Below, piece after piece: positions 25,693-38,462 of a stretch of 64,000 nt of DNA. A model generated the notes under the pieces. The model made no database searches and had not been told where the DNA came from. It worked only from the letters and a program-made list of their open reading frames with translations. The position numbers were made by a program, and so were the translations under genes. How positions within the stretch are numbered: the first letter of the stretch is position 1; each line of letters begins with the position of its first letter. Location of the stretch: contig JABMCL010000970.1 in NCBI GenBank assembly GCA_018857735.1, positions 141,001 through 205,000 of the forward strand, read 5' to 3'. This DNA is from Alviniconcha marisindica (lineage: Eukaryota; Mollusca; Gastropoda; Provannidae).

Positions 25693-25749
<57 letters not shown>
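25632..25749. repeat. (CT)n joined to (GT)n
   Basis: CT array 25632-25690, GT array 25696-25749. Confidence 0.95.
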
Positions 25750-26569
25750 ACGATCGCACATGCAATCGAAGTATTACAGTTTTGCGATACACTAACACAG
25801 TAAAACCCAGCCATGGCGTCAGCTTCACCATATATGACCTTGAATTTCCTTTGCCAGCATGAGGTGGATTAATGCAAGTCCAAACATAAGCCACCCCAAC
25901 CTCTCTGTTACAAAACCACACACGCTTGGCTAAACCCATAAACGCTTACAAGTACTACTTGTAGCCTAATGCGATGGAACAGGATGAAACTACACGCTTC
26001 CGGACACAACACTGCGGAAAAGGGGAAAAAATAACTGAAATGTCCCAGGGTCAGGTAATTAAATCCCACCCAACAGAATAATCCCGAACAAGAAATACAG
26101 TTCTAAACACGTATTCAGACAGTAATGATTTCAGTCCCTTCCTGAGCTGAAGACTACTCGAAATTCTTGACACTTTGTTACGCTCCTCCTGGCCAGACAC
26201 AATCCCCAAGAGTGGTTCACCTGCAGATAGCATCAAGGAGGTCTTGACCGCTCGCACGTTGGGAACAATGACAGACCACCACGTGAGGTTCAGAGCTAAG
26301 AATTCCACTCTCTCCCCACATTATCTGAGAGATTAGACATCAGAGGGTTAGACTTGGCGCTAAACGCAGGCAGGGAGCGGAGCTTCGTAACCTTGAGAGG
26401 TATGCGATTTCAATCATCACCCGTGGCTCTGCTACTGCGTGTTGAACAAGGACCTCTCGCTTTTACTGGTGGTCTCTCCGTTCAGCTTGCTGTTCTTTGA
26501 CGCGTGGAATCTTACACTGGACAAGACTAAGGGGTTGTTTCTTGCACGTGTGGAGGTTTTGATTTTGTG

Positions 26570-26709
<140 letters not shown>

Positions 26710-27386
26710 TGGATTGTCTGCTTTAAAAAGCGCCTGTAACAGAAAAAATACAAGTCAGTTTCAATCTGCGTTACTATAGCTCCAGAACGAACCAACCCTA
26801 GCAGTGTTTCTCCGGCAGAAACCATATCACTTACCAGCTGTAACACCCCAGCACAATACACACTCGGTGCGAATTTAAATTTACCCAAACACAATTCAGC
26901 TTCAACACAAAAAAGTTTTTCTAAGGTGCAGCCTCACAATAAAAGGTTGTCGTGAAACCCAAGCCGTGCACCATTCAAACGGCGGTAATGTTTCTCCACT
27001 ACCTCGGCTCTATTGTGCAGACATGATTCTAAACATGCCTACAGACCCTGTCGTGAAGATTCGACATCATGTGCATGCAGTCCCACGGCCGAACTCAAAC
27101 GTTTTACCGCTGACGCATTCACATCGGGACATCATGCAACATGCATAATTCATTTTTAGGGCGTCTGCACCCCTGTTTGACTGCATGTGTGAGAACAGAT
27201 AGATTTACATAACCAAACAGTGGCGAACAGAAATATGCAAGAGGGAATGGATCGAGATTGACATGTATCATGTTACATTCTCGTTTTCAACATCTGACAG
27301 CTTGTCTTACCCAACAGTCCGTGCAAGCTGGGGCGCTTCTGTCCGGTGTGTGCTGTGGAAAAACAAATTATTCGCACCGTTCTGGT

Positions 27387-27390
<4 letters not shown>

Positions 27391-27442
<52 letters not shown>
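27391..27442. repeat. (CT)n microsatellite
   Basis: About 26 CT units. Confidence 0.97.
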
Positions 27443-27445
<3 letters not shown>

Positions 27446-28307
27446 CCATCAACACACCGACCAAACTCCCTCAACCACTGAGCTCCAAATAAAGGGTTAG
27501 GAAATCGAATCAGTGACATCATGCTACCGCTATGGAACGACAGAAACCCCAGGCTGCGGGGGGACCCCATTTGTCCCCCATTGTCCCCTGGGAGGGGGCG
27601 GCAATGGAAGCAGGGGATTAGGCCCTAATCTGGAACTAATATTTCCTCCGCACACCGGCCACGGCCATGGAACCCTGGGTAGAAGAGCACTTGAAGCTCT
27701 TTTTGTCGTGTGGCCGAGCCTTCAGTTTCCACGGTTCACAGGATATCTTCACCAACAACCCATAATCATGTCTTACGTGAGCTGAAAGGGACTGGAATGT
27801 GTACCGCGGTAAAGTTTGTAACACAGTTGGCAGCACCACTGGGAAGGACTTTCCGGCCAACGCTTTGGGCAGAAGTGAAACTGAATTTTTCTAAGATTCG
27901 AGGCGCTCGAATAGTCAATGTTTGGTAGTGATGGAAGCAAAACACGCCCAAATGCTGCGTTTGTATTAATTAGTGCAAACACTCACATAATTGCCAATCG
28001 GTGTGCATCGAAATTAAAACCGAAATGACAATTACCCAGAACATATTACTCATCTAAAATTCATCGAGGAAATGTAACGAACCATTTCAAACAGATGCAA
28101 CACTGGTGGTTAGAGGTTATTGTTTCCATCTATTTCATAACAAATATTGAACAGTTGAATAATCATCTATCTGCAGGCCTGTATCCTTGTTGCTGTTGTT
28201 GTGTTTGTTTATTTCGTTTTTGTTGTTTGCTGGTTGGTTTTGTTCAGTTTTTGTTGCTGTTTGTTTTTGGCGTCGGCTTACGCATTTGTAACATCACCAC
28301 CCTCGAA

Positions 28308-28335
28308 CCCCCCCCCCCCCCCCCCCCCTCCCCCG
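28308..28335. repeat. C homopolymer
   Basis: About 20 C then C-rich. Confidence 0.95.
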
Positions 28336-28578
28336 CCCGCACCAAAAAGCCCCTGTTCTACAACCGACACAAAATTTTACACCCAGCAGAAGTCTGTTTT
28401 AAAAAAAAGTACTAAACACCTAAAGTAAAGATCTTGAAAAGTATTGCTCCCCCCAAAAAGAACGTTAGATGGATATATATATCTGATAAATAATCATACA
28501 AAATAATAATAAAACCCCTTCCGATCGGAATTCTAGACTTTTATGCAGATCAAGGCCATGGCCTCAAACTAAGATGGT

Positions 28579-28595
28579 GGGGGGGGGGGGGGGGG
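28579..28595. repeat. G homopolymer
   Basis: 17-bp G-run, 250 bp from the C-run at 28.3 kb. Confidence 0.95.
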
Positions 28596-29704
28596 CAAAT
28601 ACGATGACGCTGAAGAAGATCAAACTAACTCAATGGTTCCAGGTGCATGCGAAGACGCGCATTTCTGACGTGTTGTGATGATGCGTTGAGTCATGCACGC
28701 AGAGAAAATAGAGACGGTTGGTGGGAGGCGGGGTGGGGGGAGAGACACACACATACACAGAAATAAAAATGACGGCAAAGAAAGAACAACCAGCAGCAGT
28801 AGTAGTGGGAATAGTAGTGCACCCAGCAGCCCAATACAATAAATTCACGACTAATATTGTCTGTCTCTTTATCGAGATATATTTCCTATTAGCTATTTGT
28901 TGCTGTTATTTGCTGTCACCCATCTTGTTTAATTGCTGTTTGTTTGTTGTCATCGTTAAACAGCTCCATACATTTAGGTGCATGTGTACTGCAAACAAAT
29001 GCCGAGTCCGGAAGACACATAAGGTCCACAGAACCAACCACAACAACAAATCGTGTACAGTAAAAGCGTCACGCGTCGCCACACATCAACTCTCAAGGGA
29101 AGGGCATGACACACAAGTGGTAAAATCGCAAATTCACCACCCTGGTCCTCACAAAAATCAGGCTCAGTCTAATCCCCATCTTTTTCACCGGCAATCCTCT
29201 AGTACTGCCACTGAACCGAACCCTGGGCTAATCAGAGGGTTCGTGTCGGAGAGTAAGCCAAGCGTAAAACGATCTGAAATTATTTAGGTCATTGTTGCCG
29301 GCCCCGTCGAGCAGAAGTAAATGGCGTAACGGTTCATTGTGTAGAGCTCAGGGAAGGGCCACCGGTCCGAAATGTATGGTATGGTGTAATTATTGGCCAC
29401 ACCAATGGGTGGGTTTTGTTCGCCGATGACAGGCTGCGGCAAACTTGACTATTGTGCGAAGTGGGTGCTGATACCAAACCCTCCGAATCAGCGGCTCACT
29501 CCAAAAGCCTAGCTCTCAAAAATACAGGCCTTGACACTGGGGACGTTGCTTTGTGTTTTGTTGACAGCCGACAGACAGGGACATGAAAACTGGTCTTTGT
29601 ACTAAGTGAAACGGCGCAGACCCGATTCGTGATTGTAGCCGTTTCTCGAAAACTAAGTTGCTTGTTGTTTTTGTTTGTTTTTGTTGTTGTTGCTGTTGTT
29701 TGTT

Positions 29705-29755
29705 TGTCCTGGGGTGGCCCTATGTGGTTGACAAGACATTAAAATCTAATTACTA

Positions 29756-29758
<3 letters not shown>
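29705..29758 (+). mobile_element. SINE tail fragment running into a (GT)n array
   Basis: It contains TCCTGGGGTGGCCCTATGTG, GTTGACAAGACATTAAAATC, and then directly joins the microsatellite at 29759. Confidence 0.5.

Positions 29759-29822
<64 letters not shown>
29759..29822. repeat. (GT)n microsatellite
   Basis: About 32 units directly following a SINE tail. Confidence 0.97.
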
Positions 29823-29823
<1 letters not shown>

Positions 29824-30099
29824 TGACGTCTCTTCTGTCTGCGCGCTTGCTCGTGCGCTGAATTGGTCATTCAAATCGCCCCCCTTATTTTTTTGTTAAT
29901 AGACCTACTCGTTTATATTTGCTAACAAGCTGGTTCTGTGGCAGATTTGTCATACTTATTGTACATAAACAAAATGAGTATAAATTATATAAAACCGAGT
30001 AAAATGTCAAGAAACTATGTGCACGTACTGAAAGCAAAAACCGGCAGATGTGCAAAGACGAACTACGTGGTTGGCTGGAGAGGAATGTGAAGCAACTGT

Positions 30100-30340
30100 A
30101 GCAGCCAATAGAGGGGGCCGGGAGGGGAAGGGAGGGGACGGGCGAGCTGATAATTAATGATCAGCGTCACTCACACCGACAGTGAGCAGCGTGATGATCA
30201 AGGCCCGCACCGCCAACACACTCCTCTCAGTCACGGTAACGTTACCTATGTGTCAGCTGGAAAACATTCCTGCTTCGACACGCGCTCAGTCAGACTAGGA
30301 GCGAGCTTTTCCCCTGCACTCAAGCCGGCTCTATAAAGTT
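30100..30340 (+). promoter_or_regulatory. Promoter/enhancer-like block with CCAAT, palindromes and TATA
   Basis: The block contains CCAAT (30105-30109), G-rich GC-box-like runs (30111-30142), a 20-bp near-perfect palindrome centred on TTAAT (30146-30165, homeodomain-like), a perfect 12-bp palindrome GGTAACGTTACC (30235-30246) and TATAAAG (30332-30338). The density is unusual for this AT-rich intron. No coding sequence I recognise follows, so it may be an intronic enhancer or an alternative promoter. Confidence 0.25.
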
Positions 30341-30342
30341 AC

Positions 30343-30382
30343 TTTTTTTCTTCTTCTTTTTTTTTCTTTTTTTTTTTTTTAC
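30343..30382. repeat. T-rich tract
   Basis: T-runs broken by C, just after a TATA-like motif. Confidence 0.9.
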
Positions 30383-30605
30383 TTCTCTGGCCTCAAGACT
30401 GTTAATAGGGGATGCGCTAGGCAAGTGTATACTGTATGTTCTGCATAAAAAGGAGGCTGCTGTTCGCTGCGTGCATTTGTCGGCAGGGTAAGCCTCTGTG
30501 TAAATCAGTGCGCCGCATGCATGCATAATTTACATGCCATGATCAAACGGAGTTCGTTGACTGTGCAATTACGGTGTCAAGAACAACCGTCTCCAACAAT
30601 GCGTA

Positions 30606-30613
30606 AACTCTCT

Positions 30614-30667
<54 letters not shown>
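30606..30667. repeat. (CT)n microsatellite
   Basis: CT array with one TTC interruption. Confidence 0.95.
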
Positions 30668-30670
<3 letters not shown>

Positions 30671-33591
30671 CTAAGGAATTATTTATTGTATTGCTTCATA
30701 ATACCGCAACTGATTACAATGCGTCGCGGTTATGTCTGTCTGCGTGTTTCTTTTTAAAGCCACCGTCAAGGTTTATGTATAATGTGTTATTCCTGAAACA
30801 ATTCATTGGCAACTGTGATGCTGGAACTGAAAATATCACAAGCACAAATTTCAATCACAAGGAGTGTCAAACTTTTTTCTTTCTTTTTTAAGAAGGAAAA
30901 AAAGAATACTGCAGTTGTTGTCGTTTAATTATTTTTGTTTGTTTGTTTTGTTGTTACTGTATTTCTTTTTTCGTTGTCTTTCGTTTGCTTGTTAACTTTA
31001 CATTCCCTGGACTGATCAAAACACACCAACAACAAGTAATATAGCGCTGTTCACTGCCCAGAATTTTGCCATCAGCAAACATTTCCCCATGTGAAACGAA
31101 ACAACTCGGAACTTACTCGACGAAAGAGACTATTTCGGGATTTAAAAAAAAAAAAGCCTCTACGCAAATCAGACCACGATTTAATTCCAGTGAACCAGCA
31201 TGCCAGCAACACCCAAGAAAACCTGGCGGCGATGCCAGGTAACATCAAAGGAAGGCGTGTTAATGAGAACACAGGTGGTGCGGGAGTTGGAATCAATGCC
31301 ACTCCGCTCTGGCTCTCTGAGGGAACCGACAGCAGGACACAATGACGCATGGATTCCCCCGGGGCTGAATCAGTGTCGCGTTCGTGACCAAGGGCCCTGG
31401 GCAGAGAACTAGAGCAAAGACGGCAGGCACGTGCTGTCCGTACGTGGCTCAACCGCCGCAAGGAAATGATACGGTCGCCGTGCAGCTTCGTACTAGAGAT
31501 ACTGCTAGTGTTCTGCCTCTCTGTAGACCTAAAAATCCTGGGCACTATTCGCCTCTTGCGCTAGGCTGCTGTTGGAACTGTACACATGACAACAATTATC
31601 TTCTAGCAGAAAGAGTTCCCCCCAAAAGAAGTGATATTAACCGTATTCTGCTTGTATTCTGTATGACAATCAACACAGTAGCAGTAACACCCTGAGCTCT
31701 ACACCATTGGTCGAATTTCGACTTTACACAAGTCATTCGTAAAAGTTTACTGTCCTATTAGTTCCTTCTATTTCGTTTCTTTAAATACTATTTCTGTTTT
31801 GAGCACCTTTTACGGCCCCAGTCTCTTTCCTAAAAGGGTTCCAATGCAGACCAGCATAAATTCCAAAGCTATGCCAAACCAAAGCAACTTTAATACCTAA
31901 AGTAGGAACCCGGTCACAAACAAACACAGAAAAAGCACAAAATCATCTCTTTTAGATGTGCTGAATCCAAATTCACATATCAATTACAAATCGTGATTAG
32001 TATTACAGACCTGTATCTTCACACGCACTGACCTTGCGGGCATTCAAACGAGGCGTACGACTTGCATGGATACACTACGGAAGCAAATGGCTATACTGTA
32101 CGATTACCCCTATCTACCATCACTGCCTCCGGCAGCCAGAGAGAAGCGCTGCACTGGAGAAGAGGAAAAACCGCTGACTTCCGACTACATATATCTGACT
32201 TTGAAAATTACCCTTCTCACCCACCCACCTACCCACCCATCTGGCTCACAACCTCAACATGGGGAAGCTGTGCAAGCATCCGACGTAGATATATCGTGAG
32301 AGCCTTCTGTGAGCACACTAAAAAGTCGCCGACCTAGAACGAAACCCAGTCGTGGCGGAGACCAAGTTACCCGCAGGCACACAAGGAGAAAGATATCGAT
32401 AAAATTTTACAAGTCTGAATTATGAATATTGCCTGTCACACTGACAGCCAGCAGACCGCGACGACGCCTCACCTATCCTCCTGGCACTTCACTGGCCTCC
32501 CCAAAACGCCCCCGTTGACTGTATCACCTCCCTATCCCCTATACCCCCTCCCCCCAAAAAACAACAACAACAACAACACAACAACTCCTTTTGTCTTCCT
32601 GCATTACAAACAGTCCCGCCAAACCCGACAAAAGTCAAAGCTGTAAATTTATACATTCAACGTTCTTCGTCCATGTTCTCTTCCCTGATCATGTCTGCAT
32701 TTAGAAACTTGCACATATATGATAATACCGTTGTTGTTGTTAGCCACGCCATATGATGTGTCCAAATTATGGAAAGGATCGGTCTATTGCATTTTATTTT
32801 ATTTTTTTATATAATACGCCAAGCACTGTTTTATTATAAATAATTACTGTGCTCGAACAAATGAAGCTAAATCGCCTAGGTAGCAAAACTGGAAGCAGAT
32901 ACTGAACAGGAACAAAACAGACGGTTAAAACCCGATCAATCAATCAAGCTGGAAGATAACATTAATTTCTGCGTCCGCGGTATCCCAACAAGGGTAGGCA
33001 CGGAGTTGATCCGTAGCAAATTCAACAACAGTTCAACAGCTGTTCTTCTACCTTAATTTTTTCTTCTTCTTTCCAGAGCAGCCTACAGAAAATTAGCCAA
33101 ATCAAATTCAAAAGAACGCTTCTCGGTAAGAAACATGTGTACACTAAAACTGAGGGAAACCTCCAGCTTTTTGTTATGCTAATGCACACTCGTCGCCTAG
33201 ATGCATGCCAAGAGGGTCAGGTGCAGCCGTGTCTGTTTCACAGTGCTGCCGCCACCCACACCCAACAGACGCTATGAACAAAGAGCTAATAAAAGAAGAT
33301 CGGTTAATCCAGCAGGCGTCGCTATGCATGAGATACCTCCTACTAACAGATCTCGATGCTACCTGTCCTGCAAGACCAACTTTACTGTGAATCAACATAC
33401 AGGGGTTCGGACGTCTTTTTCAGTTTTATGAGGGGTGTTTGTTCACTGTTCTTGTGGAAATGAGAACATGCGATTTTTCGTGAGCGCGCGCACGAGAGAA
33501 GGACAGAGAGCGTGCGTGCCTTCGAGAGAGGGAACGCGCGCGAGAGAAAGAGACAGACAGAGTGCGCGAGAGGGAGAGACAGACAGAGCAT

Positions 33592-33593
<2 letters not shown>

Positions 33594-33639
<46 letters not shown>

Positions 33640-33716
33640 GGGTGGGGGGGGGGGGGAGGCGAGGTATATAATATAATGGGGGAGAGGGGGGGGGGGCGAG
33701 GTATATAATATAATGT
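33594..33716. repeat. (GT)n, G-run and duplicated GGCGAGGTATATAATATAATG
   Basis: A (GT)n array and a long G-run are followed by two copies of a G-run plus GCGAGGTATATAATATAATG unit. Confidence 0.85.
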
Positions 33717-33802
33717 TTAGATGTTATTTTTGAAGTTTTATGTATACATTTTTGCGCTATAGAAATTACCGCTATCATTATAATTATTACTGTTGCTTTT
33801 AT

Positions 33803-33845
33803 TGATGATGATGATTATGACGATGATGATGACGATGATGATGAA
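33803..33845. repeat. (GAT/GAC)n trinucleotide repeat
   Basis: ATGATGATGACG-type steps. Confidence 0.8.
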
Positions 33846-34024
33846 TGATTTTGCCGTTTCTGCTCAATCTCTGTACCGATGTGAACTGTCTTTGGTGAAG
33901 GGTTAACCCGCGCGGAAACAAGCAAAGACAACCGTTTCACGCAGTCACTTCCGAAGGTGGTCATAATGTATATCGACTGTCTTATCAATGTGCTTTATCA
34001 TTAGGCATTCCGCCAGAGCTGATT

Positions 34025-34121
34025 GTTACTGTGCACACAGTTAACACACTACAATACGATACAGAGCCGGATGTTACTGGGCCCGTAGTGAACACACTAC
34101 AATACGATACACCGAGATCAC
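34025..34121 (+). repeat. Tandem duplication, 48-49-bp unit
   Basis: Two copies share GTTACT and AACACACTACAATACGATAC (34025-34072 and 34073-34121). Confidence 0.85.
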
Positions 34122-34262
34122 GTTACTTACTATTGAATGCACGCAGCACTGCCACACAATCAATACGTTGTTCGTAACAACATTCATGACTGATTCAGGA
34201 CGCGCGCCTTGGCATAGATAAGTGGTGATACGTGTTACTGAAAAGCAGCACAGTGGTGATAA

Positions 34263-34299
34263 GCACACACGCGCACGCACGCACGCACGCACGCACGCA

Positions 34300-34369
<70 letters not shown>
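34263..34369. repeat. (GCAC)n joined to (CA)n
   Basis: CGCA steps then about 30 CA units. Confidence 0.95.
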
Positions 34370-34370
<1 letters not shown>

Positions 34371-34799
34371 CCATGATCCATTATTTCATAATATGGTTAA
34401 TGAATTCAGGGACTAACAATTAAGCCAGAGAAAGAGAGACAGAAACAGAGATAGACACACATAGAGCGAAAGAAAGGTCAACATAATACTATCGTGAGCA
34501 GGCAGGGCAATGCTTAATAGATTAGCATGTACTGAATCGAAATCGGCTACAGTTTCTCAACGGCGAGAAATACTTGTGATTCTAGTCATGCTGCAATGCA
34601 TGTTATCACACGGCAGTCGGCTGGCTGGTAAAGAAAATATCGCCGTATAATCCCTTTCCTTCCATGTTTGTTTGCTCCAAGCAATATTCACTGTGACAAC
34701 AACAACAAAAAGTGTCTTCCCTTTACCGTTTTGGGCGAATGCTGTGCTAAATTTTATTTTATTATACAGGTCTACCACACCTTTACCTTGTATTTGCCG

Positions 34800-35235
34800 C
34801 AATGGTTTTCATTCAGAGAGAAAGAGTCTCCACTCAAGCCAGACCTTAATGTTTGTTGTCGTTGTTTGTTTGTTTGTTTGTTTGTTTGTTTGTTTGTGTG
34901 TTTTGTTTTGGTTCTCAGACTGCAATTACCATTCAGAGGGAAAATCTCCATTTATGCCAGGACTTGTGTGATTTTTTTGGATTTTTAGTTTCCAGTTCCA
35001 AACTGGAATTTCCATTTAGAGACAAAACTCTTCATTCATACAAGAACTTCCGTGAATTTTTCAGTTCTGAAACTGAAATTTCCATTCCAGTCTGCATCAC
35101 TGCCAGATCTAATGTGGATTTTTCAGTTCTAAAACTGGAATGTCTATTCTGAGACAAAAGTATCCATTCACACAGAACGTAGATTATGTCATTTTCCCAG
35201 CTTTAAACTTGAATTTCCATTCAGAGATTACTTTG
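34800..35235 (+). repeat. Degenerate tandem repeat, unit about 60-85 bp
   Basis: Six units carry ACTGGAATTTCCATTCAGAG followed by ACAAAACTCTCCATTCA and AAGAACTT. They start near 34808, 34928, 35011, 35081, 35141 and 35214. A (TTTG)n expansion (34860-34897) lies inside the first. Confidence 0.8.
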
Positions 35236-35409
35236 AAGCTTGGGACAAGTCAGAACACAGCCTCGCATGCTTCGCCTGCCGCCAGGAATTATGCCTTTCT
35301 AAGTTGTACATTCACTGTTCACAAAGCGTCGTTTTTCTGAGTCGTCTTCACATAAAATGTGTCAGTTGTGTAGAACCTAGAAACAAGATGTTTACTTGCA
35401 ACTTGATGG

Positions 35410-35478
35410 CTTTTGTTAGGCCCGCCGTGACCGTTGCGGTTGACTGGACGTTTAATATCAAGTAACTGGCTAACAACC
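35410..35478 (+). mobile_element. SINE tail fragment, GGTTGACTGGACGT family
   Basis: It contains GTTGCGGTTGACTGGACGTT followed by an AT-rich end; 5' part absent. Confidence 0.5.
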
Positions 35479-35954
35479 GCTCTGCCATAGAGATGAGTGA
35501 TAACACTATCCTGTCCTGGTTCCAGTTTCGTACCCATGCACAACAAGTCACTGTTAGCTAAATCCACAACAACAGACTCAAAGCGACATGGGCGTGTTTC
35601 ACTGTCACTGGGTGATTTACTCAGCTTACGAACACATTCGCCACCGGCACCGATCAAATGACAACGTGTTCTCGGGCTATTTTCATAGTGACGCAGTTCA
35701 AGTTAAACAGCAGAAGCTCCACTTTTCAAGGTAACCCTTATACATGTGTGTGTACGTCTTCACTGAAACACTGCGTACACGTTTTAACCCCTTTTCTGCC
35801 ACAGAATCTTTTCTTCTGGCGCTGCTTCCTTCAGAAAGTTGTACTTAATCTAACTAACCATTCCTTTTGACAGCTTTGCTGCCCGTGAGATTGCACAAGT
35901 ACTGAGCTCAGTGATGAGAATTCGGACTTCAAGCCGGTTGTTGATAGACTTGTT

Positions 35955-36190
35955 TAACGGTCTAAGGAGAGGTACTGTCGGGGACCGAGATCCCAGAAGG
36001 TGAGGAAGAGAGTAACAAAAGAGTAACTATACCTAACGTTGGACTGGTACCACCACAACGATTCAGAACTGCATTAAGATGGGGCAGCGGTGTGAGCGAG
36101 TTTAACGCTTGGTTACTTGAGGGGAAGAAAAGAAATCTATTATTAAGCAAAGTCGTAAGACGCTGTCCATAAACTACAACTTTTCAGCCA
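35955..36190 (-). mobile_element. SINE copy with alternative (type II) tail
   Basis: The body matches the 42.6-kb SINE (same GGACA-GTCTT-ACGAC-like segment, then GCTGCC-CATCTTAATGCAG, then TGGTGGTACCAGT). The 3' end differs: GGGATCTCGGTCCCCGACA followed by ACCGTTAAAC. The tRNA head is missing, so this is 5'-truncated. Confidence 0.7.
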
Positions 36191-36699
36191 GGTCACGGTC
36201 TGATACGTATTTATCATACTAAAGGCAAGTTAAAAACGCTGGTCCTGAAAGCAGCGAAACTGGTTAAACCCACCACGGCCTATGCTGTTTGTTCCTTTTC
36301 ATTGACAGTGCCCGTTCGGCTGCTGGTCTTTGGCTGGGAAATGAAAGAATAACAGTGACTGTGTGTGTCCCCCTCGACCCATTACACCCAATGCAATGGC
36401 GTACCTGAATGTCGTAACGCCTGTGATGTGAGCACTGAATGTGCCACTGTTCGAAACGTGTCAGTCTGAATCCAACCCGTGATGTAACAACGCTCAAGGC
36501 AAGTGCGAAGACTCAGACGTCCATGATGTCAATGTGGATTTAATTTCTGCACGGCTCCATTCGTGTTGTTTGCGTCTTTCACTTTCTTTTTGTTAACGTG
36601 AAACTGCGTCGAAATCGTTCTTCTTATTCGATTTTTTTTCTTTTCTTTTTTCTTCAATACACCAATCTGTTCAGTTTATTCAACACTCGGTTAATCTCA

Positions 36700-36760
36700 A
36701 GCAGGAAATTCGGGTCGCCTTACCACTTACCTGGATTAGGCTGCAGCAAGGGCAGATGTA
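36700..36760 (+). repeat. Dispersed repeat copy (GGTCGCCTTACC family)
   Basis: GGAAATTCGGGTCGCCTTACC followed by TTAGGCTGCAGCAA also occurs with small changes at 59.77 kb. Family otherwise unknown to me. Confidence 0.5.
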
Positions 36761-36772
36761 GCGTTACCCAAT

Positions 36773-36988
36773 GTGTCCGATGTTACAGTGTTACCTACTG
36801 TGTTGGAATGAGAATTATACTACAAATCTCTTTAAAGAAGAAAATAAGAAAGAGAAATGTGATGTTTCTACCCAATTCTACAAGTGTGTCCCACGTTACA
36901 ACGTTACCTAGTGTTTTGGAATGAGAATTATACTACAAATCTCTAGCTCTTTAAAGAAAAAGAAAAAAGAGATAAATGTAATGTTCCT
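36773..36988 (+). repeat. Tandem duplication, two about 100-bp copies
   Basis: The copies 36773-36869 and 36886-36988 share TTGGAATGAGAATTATACTA and CAAATCTCT..TTTAAAGAA with small insertions. Confidence 0.9.
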
Positions 36989-37625
36989 CATTCGTACGGT
37001 AGTACAGTATTCCAGGACAGGAACTCGCAAGTCAGTAAGTAAAGCCTGGTACTTGCGGAACTACAAAGGCAGGAAACTCAAATCCCCGTTCAAATTCACT
37101 GTAAGAGACGCGAAAGACGGTACCACGTCAGTGAAACAGACGTAAAACCAGAAAGAAGAAGAAAAGATCAAAGCTGCAGTACTGCCTTGACCTTCTTCTA
37201 CTACTCTAGGGATAGCAGAGCCAAGAAAATTACTATTACTTCCTAAGCAAAGCTGAAGTCAAACGTTTAAGTCAAACGTTAAAAAAAGTATGACTCAGCA
37301 CAGTCACCCGACTCTAGCAAGTGACCATCTGAAGCTGCACACGTTGTAGTTTCCACCACAGCTGAATATTATTGCCACCGCATGGATAAATAGTTCTGCC
37401 ACTGTGGCCAGGCTAAACAACTTAAAAGCCGATCAGACACACCGACAGACAGCTTGAGCTGACTGGGCGGGCAATAAAGCTGAAGCTGTACTATACTACA
37501 GTACTCAAGTGAACGGACGTGCAGCAACGGACAGTCAAATCAATTCACAGTGTGCATTCCCGATCGAATTCGAGGAAACAAAGACCAAGTACAGTCTAAC
37601 ACCAGTAACAGCAGTAGTACTCGTT

Positions 37626-37646
37626 CACCCCCCCCCCCCCCCCCCA
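37626..37646. repeat. C homopolymer
   Basis: About 20 C followed by CACA-rich sequence to 37720. Confidence 0.95.
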
Positions 37647-37799
37647 CTCCACACATTCCACACACCCCACCTCCATCCACCCCGACACACACGCACACAC
37701 TGACTGACACACGCACACCACACCCCATCTGCTCTCCCTGACCTAAGCGCCAGCTGCAAGCCAGTCTTGTTGCCGTCAAAGCGGACCAGCTAGGGAACG

Positions 37800-38025
37800 A
37801 ATCAATTGGTCAGTCACAGCCCTATATAATGCAGTATTATAAACCCAATGGCAGTTTTATGCCAGGCCCCCCTTTACTTCCAGCCAAAGTTTTGACTCCA
37901 AACTCCGCGCAGCACGTTTCAGTCAGCTCAGAAATATGGACTTGGCAATCCTGGCCCAGCCAGGGGTCCGTTCCGTGCCCTCCCACATCTCAGCGACCCT
38001 GAATAGCGTCGCTCTATTTTATTAG
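37800..38025 (+). promoter_or_regulatory. CCAAT/TATA pair followed by a 29-codon small ORF
   Basis: An inverted CCAAT (ATTGG, 37805-37809) and TATATAA (37823-37829) are followed about 110 bp later by an ATG in good context (37936, A at -3, G at +4) that opens 29 codons to TAG at 38023-38025. The peptide is unrecognised. This may be a chance arrangement inside the FAT4 intron. Confidence 0.15.
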
Positions 38026-38328
38026 ACGTGAATGTGGCTGAATAGGGGCTGGCCCTGCATGTGGCCTACGTGTAAAAAGGGACACTGTGAAAAGCGGGAG
38101 AGGGAAAGAGCGAGAAACTTCCCATTAGAAACACTGGATGGCAATTTTTTTGTGAATCGAAAGGCAAAGGGGTCGAGCTATTGCAGGAAAAAGTTTTTAA
38201 AAAAGAAAGAAAAGAAAAAGTTAAAGGTTATTCGCCTAATTCAATTATTACTGCTATAAGATAACCATACCCAGCCTAACAAAAAAATCTATTATGAAAA
38301 TCCTTTTTATCTTAATGGTAAATGTTTA

Positions 38329-38462
38329 TGCATAACAAAAACATATTCACACAATCAGAGCAAGCAAACTTACAAACACGATCTTAATAACTCATGCATA
38401 AGAAAAACAAGTTCACACAATCAGACCAAAAAGAGAGCTACAAACGCGGTCTTAACAATTAA
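38329..38462 (+). repeat. Tandem duplication, 66-bp unit
   Basis: Two copies start at TGCATAA (38329 and 38395) and share TTCACACAATCAGA, CTACAAACRC and TCTTAA. Confidence 0.85.

Noticed and set aside
31072..31545. 157-codon minus-strand open frame
   Set aside because: No recognisable domain, an opposing open frame in the same place, and no G/C-rich third positions like those of FAT4.
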